Positions 8,416-17,092 of a stretch of DNA of 63,291 nt are shown here, one piece after another. The stretch is from CAYQQQ01 sp964420125 (lineage in GTDB: Bacteria; Actinomycetota; Acidimicrobiia; Acidimicrobiales; Microtrichaceae). A program made the translations under genes and the position numbers. How positions within the stretch are numbered: the stretch's first letter is position 1; each line of letters begins with the position of its first letter. The stretch spans positions 1 through 63,291 of the forward strand of contig CAYQQQ010000026.1 of the NCBI GenBank assembly GCA_964420125.1. Reading direction: 5' to 3'. The notes beneath the pieces were generated by a model that did no database searches, was not told where the DNA came from, and worked only from the letters and a program-made list of their open reading frames with translations.

Positions 8416-10161
8416 ATGGCCGGCCCACCCGCTCCACGCACCGCTGCGGCACTCGTGCAGGGCCGGCGAGGCGACGACCGCCCCGGGCTCTGCTTCGAAG
8501 GCCGGTGCTGGAGCTGGGCCGAGGTGGTGGAGGAGGCGACCACCCGGGCGGTCTGGATGGCGGCCCTGCACGCCGAGCTGCGCGGCGCGGGCCCCGAGGG
8601 GCTCGCCGAGCGCCGCCCGCTGCACCTCGGCGTGCTGAGCGAGAACACGCCGGACTACGTGTTCCTGCTGGCCGCGGCCGCCCTGTCGGGATCGGTGGTG
8701 GTCGGGCTCAACCCCACCCGCCGGGGCGAGCAGCTCGCCGCCGACCTGCGGCGCACCGACTGCGACGTGGTGCTCACCGAGTCGCCGGGGTCGCCGGCGG
8801 TGGTCGCCACCTCGTCGCTGCTGGAGGACCTCGACCTCGGCCTGCCCCCCGGGTCGCCGGGGGTGCTGTGCACCGACACCGCCGACTGGACCGAGCTCCT
8901 GGCCTCCCACCGCGGTCGAGCCCCCCTGGCGCCCCGGCCCGGGGCCGAGGACCTCTACCTGCTCATCTTCACCTCGGGCTCCACCGGCGAGCCGAAGGCG
9001 GTGCGCATGACCCAGGGCCGTGCCGCCCGCACCGCCCGGCGGATGCCGTTCCGTGGCGACGACGTCCTCTACTGCGCCATGCCGCTGTTCCACGGCAACG
9101 CGCTCAACGCCAGCCTGTTCCCCGCCGTCGCCACCGGTGCGCGCCTCGAGCTCCGACGGAGGTTCTCGGCCGGCGGATGGCTGCCCGACGTGCGGCGCAG
9201 CGGCGCCACCTACGCCAACACCGTCGGCCGAGCGCTGGCCCACCTGCTCGCCACGCCTCCCACACAGGCGGACCGCGACCATCGCCTGGGCTTCGTGCTG
9301 GCCCCGGAGTCCACGGCGGCCGACAAGGCGGTCTTCGCCCAGCGCTTCGGGGTGACCGTGTTCGACGGCTACGGCTCCAGCGAGAACGCCATCATCCTCA
9401 ACCCCGATCCCGAGCGGCCCGGGTCGCTGGGGCGGGCCCGGCCCGAGGACGACGTGGTGGTGCTCGACCCCGACACCCTCCAGGAGTGCCCCCCGGCGCG
9501 GCTCGACGCGGAGGGCCGACTGCTCAACGCGGCCACGGCGGTCGGCGAGCTGGTGGGTCGCAACGTCGCCGGCAACTTCGAGGGGTACTACAAGAACCCC
9601 GAGGCCCAGGCCGAGCGGATCCGCCACGGGTGGTACTGGTCGGGTGACCTGGCCTACCGCGACGGCGACGGGGTGCTCTGGTTCGCCGGGCGCGGCGGGG
9701 ACTGGCTGCGGGTGGACAGCGAGAACTTCACCGCGGCGCCGATCGAGCGGATCCTGCAGCGTTGGCCGGGCGCCACCGGGGTCGCCGTGTACCCCGTGCC
9801 CGACGCCCGCACCGGCGACCAGGTCATGGCCGCCCTCGAGCTCGACGATCCCGGCCGCTTCGATCCCGAGGACCTCGTGACGTTCCTCGCCGCGCAGCCG
9901 GATCTCGGGCCGCTGTGGTGGCCCCGCTACCTCCGAGTGGTCAGGGCGCTGCCGGTGACGGCCACCGACAAGCTCGACAAGCAGCCCCTGCGACGGGCCG
10001 CGTGGCACACCGACGACCCGCTCTGGCTGCGTGAGGGTCGGGACGACCGCTTCCGGCCCTTCACCACCGGAGACCGCGAGGGCCTCGAGGCGGAGTTCGC
10101 CCGGCACGGTCGCCGACGCTTCTGGCCCGAGTCACCCCTCGAGGAGGTCCGAGATGGCTGA
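8416..10161 (+). CDS. AMP-dependent fatty acyl-CoA ligase (FadD-like)
   Basis: A 581-residue ANL-superfamily acyl-CoA ligase. Marks in order are the P-loop IFTSGSTGEPKAVRMTQG (about residues 180-197), GYGSSENA, GDLAYRDGDGVLWFAGRGGDWLRVDSENF at the domain hinge, and the C-terminal lysine in ATDKLDKQPL. The long-chain FadD17-type mycobacterial enzymes look similar, but the assignment is not firm. The gene has palindrome B2 and a TAGCAT -10 box upstream. Its last 8 bases overlap the start of the P450 gene, so ligase and P450 are one operon, suggesting activation and oxidation of one substrate. Confidence 0.88.
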   Translation: MAGPPAPRTAAALVQGRRGDDRPGLCFEGRCWSWAEVVEEATTRAVWMAALHAELRGAGPEGLAERRPLHLGVLSENTPDYVFLLAAAALSGSVVVGLNPTRRGEQLAADLRRTDCDVVLTESPGSPAVVATSSLLEDLDLGLPPGSPGVLCTDTADWTELLASHRGRAPLAPRPGAEDLYLLIFTSGSTGEPKAVRMTQGRAARTARRMPFRGDDVLYCAMPLFHGNALNASLFPAVATGARLELRRRFSAGGWLPDVRRSGATYANTVGRALAHLLATPPTQADRDHRLGFVLAPESTAADKAVFAQRFGVTVFDGYGSSENAIILNPDPERPGSLGRARPEDDVVVLDPDTLQECPPARLDAEGRLLNAATAVGELVGRNVAGNFEGYYKNPEAQAERIRHGWYWSGDLAYRDGDGVLWFAGRGGDWLRVDSENFTAAPIERILQRWPGATGVAVYPVPDARTGDQVMAALELDDPGRFDPEDLVTFLAAQPDLGPLWWPRYLRVVRALPVTATDKLDKQPLRRAAWHTDDPLWLREGRDDRFRPFTTGDREGLEAEFARHGRRRFWPESPLEEVRDG

Positions 10162-11374
10162 GCAGCTCCGAGACGCCCCCGTCGAGTTCGACCCGTTCTC
10201 GATCGAGTTCTTCGACGACCCCTACGACACCTATCGCCGCCTGCGCGACGAGCAGCCCGTGTACCACAACGCCCACTACGGCTTCTGGGCGCTGTCGCGC
10301 TGGGACGACGTGGTGGACGCCTCCCGCAGCTGGCCGGCGTTCTCCAGCCGCCACGGCGTCGACCTGGCCATGCTCACCGCTGACCGCCTGCCGGAGCACC
10401 CCAGCCTGATCATGCTCGACCCCCCGGAGCACGACCGGCTGCGCAAGCTGGTCAGCCGGGTGTTCACCCCCCGGGCGATCGGGCGGCTGGAGCCGATGAT
10501 CCGTGCGGTGATCGTCGAGCTCCTGGCCGCCAACGACGGTCGCGCCCGCTTCGACGGCATCGAGGACTTCGCCGCCCTGTTCCCGGTGGAGATCATCTGT
10601 CGCATGCTGGGCGTGCCGGCGGAGATGCGCCAGCAGGTGCGTCACTGGATCGACCGCATGCTCACCCGTGAGGCCGGTTCCATCCACTTCAGCGAGGACG
10701 CGCGCCAGGCGTCGGTGGAGATGGGCACGTACTTCTTCGAGCTGGTGCGCCACAAGCGCGCCCACCCCGCCGAGGACATGCTGACCCGCCTGACCGAGGC
10801 GGAGCTCGAGACCGACGACGGCACCACCCGGCTCGACGACGTGGAGATCGCCGGCTTCGGTGCCCTGCTGGGCGGGGCGGGGGCCGAGACGGTCACCAAG
10901 TTGATGGGCAACGCCTTCGTGCTCTTCGACCGGCACCCCGAGCAGTGGCGGATGGCGCGCGAGGACCCCGGCCTGCTGCCCCCAGCGGTGGAGGAGATCC
11001 TGCGCTTCTACCCTCCCTCGCAGTACCAGGGGCGCTTCGCCTTCGAGGAGGTGTCGCTGCACGGCGAGGTGATCCCGGCGGGCTCCCCCGTGCTGCTGCT
11101 CACCGGGGCCGCCTGCCGGGACCCCCGGGCCTTCCAGGACCCCGACCGCTTCGACATCACCCGCCCGCCCGCGCTCTCGCTCGGCTTCGGGCACGGCATC
11201 CACTCCTGCCTGGGGGCGGCCCTGGCTCGGGCGGAGAGCCGCATCGCCCTGGAGGAGCTCGCTCGGCGCGTCCCGCGGTTCTCGGTGGACCACGACGGCC
11301 TCGAGCGGGTGCGGATGATCAACGTGGCCGGCTACTGCCGGGTGCCGATCGAGGTCGCTCCGCCCCCCGGCTGA
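10154..11374 (+). CDS. Cytochrome P450
   Basis: A complete soluble P450 of 406 residues. The substrate-side start DDPYDTYRRLRDEQPVYHN, LDPPEHDRLRKLVSRVFTP, the I-helix GGAGAETVTKL (glutamate in place of the more common aspartate, as in many P450s), EEILRF and the heme loop FGHGIHSCLGAALAR are all visible. The start ATG at 10154 overlaps the ligase stop, showing cotranscription. A CoA-ester or free-acid hydroxylation step in the same pathway is an inference from this operon. Confidence 0.94.
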   Translation: MAEQLRDAPVEFDPFSIEFFDDPYDTYRRLRDEQPVYHNAHYGFWALSRWDDVVDASRSWPAFSSRHGVDLAMLTADRLPEHPSLIMLDPPEHDRLRKLVSRVFTPRAIGRLEPMIRAVIVELLAANDGRARFDGIEDFAALFPVEIICRMLGVPAEMRQQVRHWIDRMLTREAGSIHFSEDARQASVEMGTYFFELVRHKRAHPAEDMLTRLTEAELETDDGTTRLDDVEIAGFGALLGGAGAETVTKLMGNAFVLFDRHPEQWRMAREDPGLLPPAVEEILRFYPPSQYQGRFAFEEVSLHGEVIPAGSPVLLLTGAACRDPRAFQDPDRFDITRPPALSLGFGHGIHSCLGAALARAESRIALEELARRVPRFSVDHDGLERVRMINVAGYCRVPIEVAPPPG

Positions 11375-11431
11375 GCTTCCCCCACCCACGACGGCGAGCT
11401 GGCAGCATGGTCAGCGGGGATTGCACGCCCA

Positions 11432-11448
11432 TTCTCATCGTGCGAGAA
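11432..11448. promoter_or_regulatory. Perfect palindrome TTCTC-N7-GAGAA
   Basis: A 17-base palindrome overlapping a possible -35 region (TTCTCA, 17 bases before the -10 box TACGAT at 11455-11460). The same bases through the following CTGTRCT recur in the divergent promoter at 16359-16382. Probably an operator for a second regulator. Confidence 0.55.
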
Positions 11449-11454
11449 CTGTGC

Positions 11455-11460
11455 TACGAT
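11455..11460 (+). promoter_or_regulatory. -10 box (TACGAT) of amidohydrolase gene
   Basis: TACGAT lies 17 bases after TTCTCA and partly overlaps palindrome site F. It would give a leader of about 85 bases before the ATG at 11551. Confidence 0.45.
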
Positions 11461-11474
11461 GACGCATGCGTCAG
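11459..11474. promoter_or_regulatory. Island palindrome site F
   Basis: ATGAC-GCATGC-GTCAG. The inner 14 bases, TGACGCATGCGTCA, are a perfect palindrome matching the TGACR-N4-YGTCA consensus. It sits over the -10 box and probable transcription start of the amidohydrolase promoter, a classic repressor position. Confidence 0.7.
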
Positions 11475-11550
11475 TCGACACCGGACACCGTCGTGCCGGC
11501 AACCGCCGAACTGGCCGCCATCGAGAGCCCACGACCCGAGGGGGGATCCC

Positions 11551-12750
11551 ATGCCCAGCCGCAACCTGAACTTCCCGGTGTTCGATGCCGACAACCACTT
11601 CTACGAGACCCGGGACTCCTTCTCGAAGCACCTGCCCAAGGCCTACAAGGACCTCGTCCGCTACGTCGACATCGAGGGCCGCACCAAGATCGTCGTGCGG
11701 GGCACCATCAGCGAGTACATCCCCAACCCCACCTTCGACGTCGTCGCCGCACCGGGGGCCCAGGAGGACTACTACCGCCACGGCAACCCCGAGGGGAAGA
11801 GCTACCGGGAGATCATGGGCGAGCCCATGCGCTCGATCCCCGCCTTCCGTGAGCCCGGTGCCCGCCTGGAGCTGATGGACGAGCAGGGCGTCGACCGCAC
11901 CCTCATGTTCCCCACCCTGGCCAGCCTGGTGGAGCACCGCCTCAAGGACGACCCCGAGGCGATCCACGCCATCATCGAGGCCCTCAACCGCTGGATGCTG
12001 GAGACCTGGACGTTCGACTACGAGGAGCGGATCTTCCCCACCCCGGTCATCACCATGTGCATCGTGGACAGGGCCCTCGAGGAGCTGGAGTGGGTCATCG
12101 GGCACGGCGCCCGCTGCGTGCTGATCCGCCCGGCCGCCGTGCCGGGTTGGAAGGGCACCCGCTCGCCGGGATTGCCCGAGTTCGACCCCATCTGGCAGCG
12201 CATCACCGAAGCCGGTCTCCTCGTGGGGATGCACGCGTCGGACAGCGGCTACGCCGAGTTCGTGAACACCTGGGAGCCCACCGACGAGTTCCTGCCCTTC
12301 AACCCCACGCCGTTCCGGATGATCGCCCAGGGCAAGCGCCCCATCGAGGACACCATGACCGCCCTGGTGTGCCACGGCGCCCTCACCCGCCACCCCGACC
12401 TGCGCATCGCCTGCGTGGAGACCGGCGGCGGTTGGGTCGGCCACCTGCTGCACAACATGGCCGACACCTACAAGAAGATGCCCCAGCTCTTCCCCGAGGA
12501 CCCGGTGGAGGCGTTCAAGCGCTGCATCTACGTGAACCCCTTCTGGGAGGACAACCTGGGGGACCTGATCGACCTGGTGGGCATCGACCACGTGATGTTC
12601 GGCAGCGACTACCCCCATCCCGAGGGCCTCGCCGATCCGATCACCTACGTCGACGACCTCGAGGGCTTCTCCGAGGAGGACCAGGCCAAGATCATGGGCG
12701 GCAACCTCGGCCGGCTCATGGGGGTGGACGACCGGGTGGCCGTCGCCTGA
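11551..12750 (+). CDS. Amidohydrolase-2 family (TIM-barrel) hydrolase/decarboxylase
   Basis: A 399-residue metal-dependent TIM-barrel protein of the amidohydrolase-2 family, which includes ACMSD-type decarboxylases and ring-opening hydrolases. The metal-site motif DADNHFYE (D12, D14, H16), the HASDSGYAEF strand and FGSDYPHPEG near the C terminus are present. The ATG at 11551 fits the start of homology. It is related to the frameshifted protein at 29560-30728. Upstream lie palindrome site F and a second palindrome, so it is likely regulated with the island. Substrate unknown. Confidence 0.88.
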   Translation: MPSRNLNFPVFDADNHFYETRDSFSKHLPKAYKDLVRYVDIEGRTKIVVRGTISEYIPNPTFDVVAAPGAQEDYYRHGNPEGKSYREIMGEPMRSIPAFREPGARLELMDEQGVDRTLMFPTLASLVEHRLKDDPEAIHAIIEALNRWMLETWTFDYEERIFPTPVITMCIVDRALEELEWVIGHGARCVLIRPAAVPGWKGTRSPGLPEFDPIWQRITEAGLLVGMHASDSGYAEFVNTWEPTDEFLPFNPTPFRMIAQGKRPIEDTMTALVCHGALTRHPDLRIACVETGGGWVGHLLHNMADTYKKMPQLFPEDPVEAFKRCIYVNPFWEDNLGDLIDLVGIDHVMFGSDYPHPEGLADPITYVDDLEGFSEEDQAKIMGGNLGRLMGVDDRVAVA

Positions 12751-12795
12751 GCTGGGCGATCCAGCGCGCCGCGACCCGTTCCCGGTGGGCGGCGA

Positions 12796-13464
12796 TCACC
12801 CGGGCTCACGAGGAGCGGCACCCGAAGGACCCAGCTGCTCGATGGCGCCGACGACCAGGTCCACCATGACGTGCAGGTGGCGCCGGCGGCGCTCGACGAG
12901 GTCGGGCGCCAGCGGGTCCTGCCCCAGGAGCTGCTGGAGCACCAGCCCGTAGTTCACCAGCTCGATGATCATCCCGTGGAACGACAGCAGCACCTCGGCG
13001 GGGTCGAGGTCGCTGCCCACCGCCTCCGGGAACCGGTTCGTGATGGCGCCGAGCATCAGAGCGAACACGCCGGTCATGTGCTGTTCGATGATCGGGATGT
13101 GGCGGCCGCCGGTGGCTTCGCGCTGCACGATGCGGCTGAAGTTCGGGTTGGCCACCAGGAAGTCGAGGTAGGCGTCGATGAGGTCGCGGAACAGGCGCCG
13201 CAGGTCCTCCTCGTCCACCTCGACCGACTGGCGGAGCACCGCGGACAGCCGCTCGTAGTAGCGGTCGAGCAGCCGCGCCAGCAGCTCGTCCTTGCTCGTG
13301 AAGTGGTAGTGGATGAGGGCCTTGTTCACCCCGGCCCGCTCGGCGATCTGGCGGGTGGTGGTGGCGTCGAAGCCGAGCTCGCCGAAGAGCGCGTCGGCGG
13401 CGTCGAGGATCTTGGTGGCGGCATCCACGCGGGTCGTCCCAGATCTGGGGGTGTCGGAGCACAT
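12796..13464 (-). CDS. TetR family transcriptional regulator
   Basis: A 222-residue TetR-type repressor. The N-terminal helix-turn-helix runs from about residue 15 to 60 (ILDAADALFGELGFDATTTRQIAERAGVNKALIHYHFTSKDELL); the all-helical remainder is the ligand-binding and dimerisation domain. It is convergent with the amidohydrolase. A 10-bp inverted repeat at 13490-13520, 26 bases before the ATG, may be its own operator. It is one of two candidates in the window for the factor that reads the island palindromes, but its own promoter lacks that motif. Confidence 0.92.
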   Translation of the reverse strand: MCSDTPRSGTTRVDAATKILDAADALFGELGFDATTTRQIAERAGVNKALIHYHFTSKDELLARLLDRYYERLSAVLRQSVEVDEEDLRRLFRDLIDAYLDFLVANPNFSRIVQREATGGRHIPIIEQHMTGVFALMLGAITNRFPEAVGSDLDPAEVLLSFHGMIIELVNYGLVLQQLLGQDPLAPDLVERRRRHLHVMVDLVVGAIEQLGPSGAAPREPG

Positions 13465-13489
13465 CGTCCTCCCACCCAGTCGCCGGCTG

Positions 13490-13520
13490 CGAGGTGCTCC
13501 ACCCCCGTGCGAGCACCTCG
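13490..13520. promoter_or_regulatory. 10-bp inverted repeat upstream of TetR gene
   Basis: CGAGGTGCTC and GAGCACCTCG are perfect arms separated by 11 bases, located 26 bases upstream of the TetR ATG. Length and position fit an autoregulatory operator; a hairpin in the leader is the alternative. Confidence 0.5.
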
Positions 13521-13621
13521 ACCCACCTCGTGGCCAGCCGGCCGGTCCACCTTCCTCCCGGGCAGGTTAACCGGGCGCCCAACCAGGGCACAAGCCCGAC
13601 GGGATCAACGAGCAGACGGGA

Positions 13622-14824
13622 TCAACGAGAAGGTCGTGTGCCGACGATCGACACGAAGCTCACGCACTCCCCGGGCGCACCCCCGAGGTTGTGGGTGAGC
13701 CCGAGCCGGCGGCCCTCGGCCACCGTGGCGATCTGGCGCTCGGGCGGGGCGGCGCCGCGCAGCTGCAACCAGCACTCGAACAGCATCCGCAGCCCCGAGG
13801 CGCCGATCGGGTGCCCGAAGCTCTTCAGGCCGCCGTCGGGGTTGACCGGCAGCTCGCCGTCGCGGTCGAAGGCGCCGGCCAGCACGTCCTTCCACGCCAG
13901 ACCGCGGGGCGAGAACCCCAGGTCCTCCATCAGCACCAGCTCGGTAGGGGTGAAGCAGTCGTGCACCTCGGCCATGGCCAGCTCTCGGCGGGGGTCGGTG
14001 ACGCCGGCCTGCGCGTAGGCGTCCTCGGCGGAGCGCACCACCTCGGGGAAGCTGGTGTAGTCGTAGTCGGGGTCGATGGGCCCGGCCGCCGGGCCCGCCA
14101 CGAAGCTCAACGCCTTCACGTACAGCGGGTCCTCGCAGTAGCGGTGGGCGTCCTCGGCTCGGCACAGGATGGCCGCCGCGGAGCCGTCGCTCACCCCCGA
14201 GCAGTCGAACACCCCGAGCTGGCCGGCCACCGCCGGAGCGCCGAGGATCTTCTCCATCGGCACCTCCTTGCGGAACTGCGCCCGTGGGTTGACCGCCCCG
14301 TTGACGTGGTTCTTCCAGGCGATGCGGGCCATCACCTCCTTCATCTCCGCGGCGTCGAGGCCGTAGCGATGGGCATAGGCCGGAGCCAGGAAGGAGAACG
14401 CCGCCGGCGAGGACAGTCCGGGATCGGTGCCGTCGCCCACGGGCCGGATGCCGGTGAGCCCCGAGTACCCCGAGTCCTTCAGCTTCTCGACGCCCACCGC
14501 CATCACCAGGTCGTAGGCACCGCACGCCACCGCGTAGCAGGCGTTGCGGAACGCCTCGGAGCCGGTGGCGCAGAAGTTCTCCAGACGGCTGACCGGTTTG
14601 TAGTCGATCTTGAGGGGCTTGGAGAGCGTGATGCCCGAGACCCCCGAGCCCATCGTGCCCAGCCAGAAGGCGTCGACGTCGTCCACGGCGATGCCCGAGG
14701 TCTCGGAGGCTTCCATCACCGCGTCGGTCAGGAGGTCGTCGACGCCCTTGTCCCACCGCTCGCCGAACGGCGTGCATCCCATCCCCACGATGGCGACCTG
14801 GTCGCGGATCCCGTTGCTGCTCAT
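13622..14824 (-). CDS. Thiolase-like protein (SCP2/acetyl-CoA acetyltransferase type)
   Basis: A 400-residue thiolase of the lipid-transfer/SCP2 thiolase group. The nucleophile region ENFCATGSEAFRNA (cysteine near residue 90), VHDCFTPTE and SFGHPIGASG near the C terminus are conserved. Members either cleave 3-ketoacyl-CoA or act as aldolases in steroid side-chain breakdown when paired with a DUF35 protein. Its ATG overlaps the stop of the upstream HMGCS-like/DUF35 gene as ATGA, so the two are translationally coupled and probably form a complex. Confidence 0.88.
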   Translation of the reverse strand: MSSNGIRDQVAIVGMGCTPFGERWDKGVDDLLTDAVMEASETSGIAVDDVDAFWLGTMGSGVSGITLSKPLKIDYKPVSRLENFCATGSEAFRNACYAVACGAYDLVMAVGVEKLKDSGYSGLTGIRPVGDGTDPGLSSPAAFSFLAPAYAHRYGLDAAEMKEVMARIAWKNHVNGAVNPRAQFRKEVPMEKILGAPAVAGQLGVFDCSGVSDGSAAAILCRAEDAHRYCEDPLYVKALSFVAGPAAGPIDPDYDYTSFPEVVRSAEDAYAQAGVTDPRRELAMAEVHDCFTPTELVLMEDLGFSPRGLAWKDVLAGAFDRDGELPVNPDGGLKSFGHPIGASGLRMLFECWLQLRGAAPPERQIATVAEGRRLGLTHNLGGAPGECVSFVSIVGTRPSR

Positions 14825-16332
14825 GGGGCACCCTCCGGTGCGGGCTCGGCGCTGGCACCACCCGATGGCCGGTCCTCGACCGGGCGCGCCTTCCAGAAGT
14901 AGTTGTGCACCCCCTGGGCGGTGGAGACCCGCCGGAACGTCATCTCCACCCGCTGCCCGATGGCCACGGCCTCCGGATCGGCATCGGTCATCTCGCAGCG
15001 GTAGCGACCCCCGCCGTCGTAGTCCACCACCACACCCACCACCGGCGGGGAGGGGCTGAAGGCCAGGTGGTCGACGGTGAAGGTGGCGACGGTGCCGGTG
15101 AGGTCGGCCAGTCGCTCGAAGCGCATCTCGTCGGTGGCGTGGCAGCGCAGGCACCGCCGGGTGGGCGGCAGATGGCGGAACCCGCAACGGGTGCAGGTGC
15201 TGGCGTCGAAGCCTCCCCGCCACTCGGTGGAGCGCCACATCGCCGGCGCTCCCGGGCGCTCGGGGTCGGGGCGGCGGGGCGGTTCGCGGCGCAGCGCTCC
15301 CCGCCACGACAGGAACCGGGCGTAGGGCAGGTCGTCGCGACCGGCCGCCGCCAGCTCCGCGACGGTCGCCAACCCGGCCTCGGCACGGGCGGCCCGGACA
15401 TTCGGGAGCGCTGCGGTGGCCTGCCAGAGCGTCACGTCCGCACCGTCGGCCAGGGACATCACGGCGATCACCTCGCCGGGCTCGGCCCGGTCGAGGGCGT
15501 CGGCCAGCAGGAGGCCCGCCTGGGCTGCGCCCAGGTTGCCGACGGAAGCGGCGAACCCCTTGGCGATGGCCTCGGCCCGCACCCCCGCAGCGGCGGTGGC
15601 CCGCCGCACCGCCCGGGCGTGCAACCCGGCCACCAGGAGGTGGTCGACCTCGGCAGCCGTCAGGCCGGCCGACTTGAGGGCGTCGGCGAGCGCCGCTTCG
15701 GCCAGCGGCACGTAGACCTCCTCGCCGAAGCGCTCCTCCCACACCCGGGAGTCCGACTCGCCGGGGGTGCGCCAGCGGTCGAGGAACTCGGCGGTGATGG
15801 ACGAACGGGCCAGCACCTCGGCCACCGCCGGTGGGTCGTCGGCACCGCCGAACACGACGGCGACCGCGCCGTCGCCGGCGTCGCGCTCATCCGCGGATCC
15901 GGCGAGGCCGGTGCGGAGGTCGCTCAGCACCGCCACGGCCGTCGCACCCGAGGCGGCCACCGCCTCCGCGGCGCGCATGGCGCCCTCGGCGGAGCGCACC
16001 GAGCCGCACTGGTCGAAAGCGGCGGCGAACGCGGGGAGGTCGAGCGCCTGGTGGATCACCGTGGCGTTGGTCTTGTCGGCGTAGGCGGGTGTCGGGGTGG
16101 AGAACCAGAGGCTGGAGGGGCGCAACCGGTCGCCCTCGGCCCCGTCCTCGCCTCGCGCCGCCAGCGCGGCCAGGGCGCGGCGTCCGGCCTCGACCGCCAT
16201 CGTGGTGGTGTCCTCGTCGTAGGACGCCACGGACCGGGTGCCGGCGCCCCCACCGGAGCCGAGCGCGTCGGCGATGGCCCGGCGCGACAAGCGCCACGTC
16301 GGCAGGTACGCCCCCCAGGCGATGATGCCCAT
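14821..16332 (-). CDS. HMG-CoA-synthase-like protein fused to DUF35 zinc-ribbon/OB domain
   Basis: A 503-residue two-domain protein. Residues 1 to about 350 are a thiolase-fold domain of the HMG-CoA synthase type. They include MGIIAWGAYLPTWRLSR, the DEDTTTMAVEA segment, a cysteine in DQCGSVRSAEGAM and a histidine in AGLHARAVRRA, the positions of the catalytic cysteine and histidine. The last 120 residues are a DUF35 domain with a zinc ribbon CTRCGF...CLRCH and an OB fold. The start MGIIAW at 16332 is preferred; the frame is open further but without homology. It is ATGA-coupled to the thiolase and divergent from a TetR gene. Confidence 0.87.
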   Translation of the reverse strand: MGIIAWGAYLPTWRLSRRAIADALGSGGGAGTRSVASYDEDTTTMAVEAGRRALAALAARGEDGAEGDRLRPSSLWFSTPTPAYADKTNATVIHQALDLPAFAAAFDQCGSVRSAEGAMRAAEAVAASGATAVAVLSDLRTGLAGSADERDAGDGAVAVVFGGADDPPAVAEVLARSSITAEFLDRWRTPGESDSRVWEERFGEEVYVPLAEAALADALKSAGLTAAEVDHLLVAGLHARAVRRATAAAGVRAEAIAKGFAASVGNLGAAQAGLLLADALDRAEPGEVIAVMSLADGADVTLWQATAALPNVRAARAEAGLATVAELAAAGRDDLPYARFLSWRGALRREPPRRPDPERPGAPAMWRSTEWRGGFDASTCTRCGFRHLPPTRRCLRCHATDEMRFERLADLTGTVATFTVDHLAFSPSPPVVGVVVDYDGGGRYRCEMTDADPEAVAIGQRVEMTFRRVSTAQGVHNYFWKARPVEDRPSGGASAEPAPEGAP

Positions 16333-16358
16333 CGCGCCATCGTAGTCCTGCACACCCG

Positions 16359-16382
16359 TTCTCACACGGCGGGAGCTGTACT
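16359..16382. promoter_or_regulatory. Second copy of TTCTCA-N4-GCGRGARCTGTRCT element
   Basis: In the 58-base region between the HMGCS-like gene and the TetR gene, TTCTC-N7-GGGAG followed by CTGTACT aligns with the palindrome and flank at 11432-11455 (TTCTCA, GCG, GAG, CTGT and CT conserved). A likely operator for the adjacent TetR protein. Confidence 0.45.
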
Positions 16383-16384
16383 CT
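16379..16384 (+). promoter_or_regulatory. -10 box (TACTCT) of TetR gene
   Basis: TACTCT ends 6 bases before the ATG at 16391, consistent with a leaderless transcript. Confidence 0.5.
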
Positions 16385-16390
16385 CGGGGG

Positions 16391-17083
16391 ATGGCGACCC
16401 GCAAGGCCACCGGCCCCGGCACCGGCACCGACCTCGACGACGAGCCCGGGGCTCCGGCATGGCAGCAGCGGACCGTGGACCGCTCGCTGCGCTCCGCCCG
16501 TCAGCGGGCGATCTCCCGAGCCGACCAGCTCATCGACGCCGCCGCCGAGCTGCTGCGCACCACCGGCAAGGCCGAGTTCACCGTCCAGGAGGTGGTGGAC
16601 CGCGCCGGCATGTCGCTGCGCGCCTTCTACCACCACTTCGCCAGCAAGGACGACCTCCTGCTGGCGCTGATCGAGGAGACCACCGCCCGCTACGTCGCCC
16701 GCATCCGACCCCGCGTCGCCCGCGAGCGCACCGCCCGCGACAAGCTCGAGGCGCTGCTGATGCAGAGCTTCCGCACCCAGATCTCCGAAGACCCCGCCTC
16801 CGCGGCCATGGTGCTGTTCCACTGGCACCTCGCCGCCACCCGCACCGAGGAGTTCTCCGCCACCCTCCGGCCCCAGCGGGAGCTGATCCGCGAGATCCTC
16901 ACCGAGGGGGTCGACGCCGGGGAGTTCCGCGACGACCTCGACGTGGACGTGATGGCCGGCTTGCTGTCCTCCACGCTGCTCACGCTGCTCGACCTGCGGG
17001 TGCTGGGCGTCGAGCTCAGCGAACGTGAGCTGAAGGCGAAGGACTTCCTCGCCTGGTGCATGGCCGCCGTCGGCGCCACCTGA
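16391..17083 (+). CDS. TetR family transcriptional regulator
   Basis: A 230-residue TetR-type regulator with an extended charged N terminus of about 40 residues. The helix-turn-helix (ADQLIDAAAELLRTTGKAEFTVQEVVDRAGMSLRAFYHHFASKDDLL) follows, then a helical ligand-binding domain. It is divergent from the HMGCS-like/thiolase operon over 58 bases containing an imperfect palindrome also found in front of the amidohydrolase at 11551. By position it probably represses both its own promoter and the thiolase operon in response to a CoA ester or pathway acid; this is inferred. Confidence 0.92.
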   Translation: MATRKATGPGTGTDLDDEPGAPAWQQRTVDRSLRSARQRAISRADQLIDAAAELLRTTGKAEFTVQEVVDRAGMSLRAFYHHFASKDDLLLALIEETTARYVARIRPRVARERTARDKLEALLMQSFRTQISEDPASAAMVLFHWHLAATRTEEFSATLRPQRELIREILTEGVDAGEFRDDLDVDVMAGLLSSTLLTLLDLRVLGVELSERELKAKDFLAWCMAAVGAT

Positions 17084-17092
17084 GGGCCACTC

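Noticed and set aside
10860..10890. Glutamate in place of aspartate in the I-helix of the P450 at 10154
   Set aside because: AGxET is a normal variant among active P450s, so it is no sign of inactivity.
13598..13629. 17-base-spaced direct repeat of a 15-base sequence at the thiolase stop codon
   Set aside because: A single small duplication that merely repeats the stop region; no sign of a mobile element or operator.
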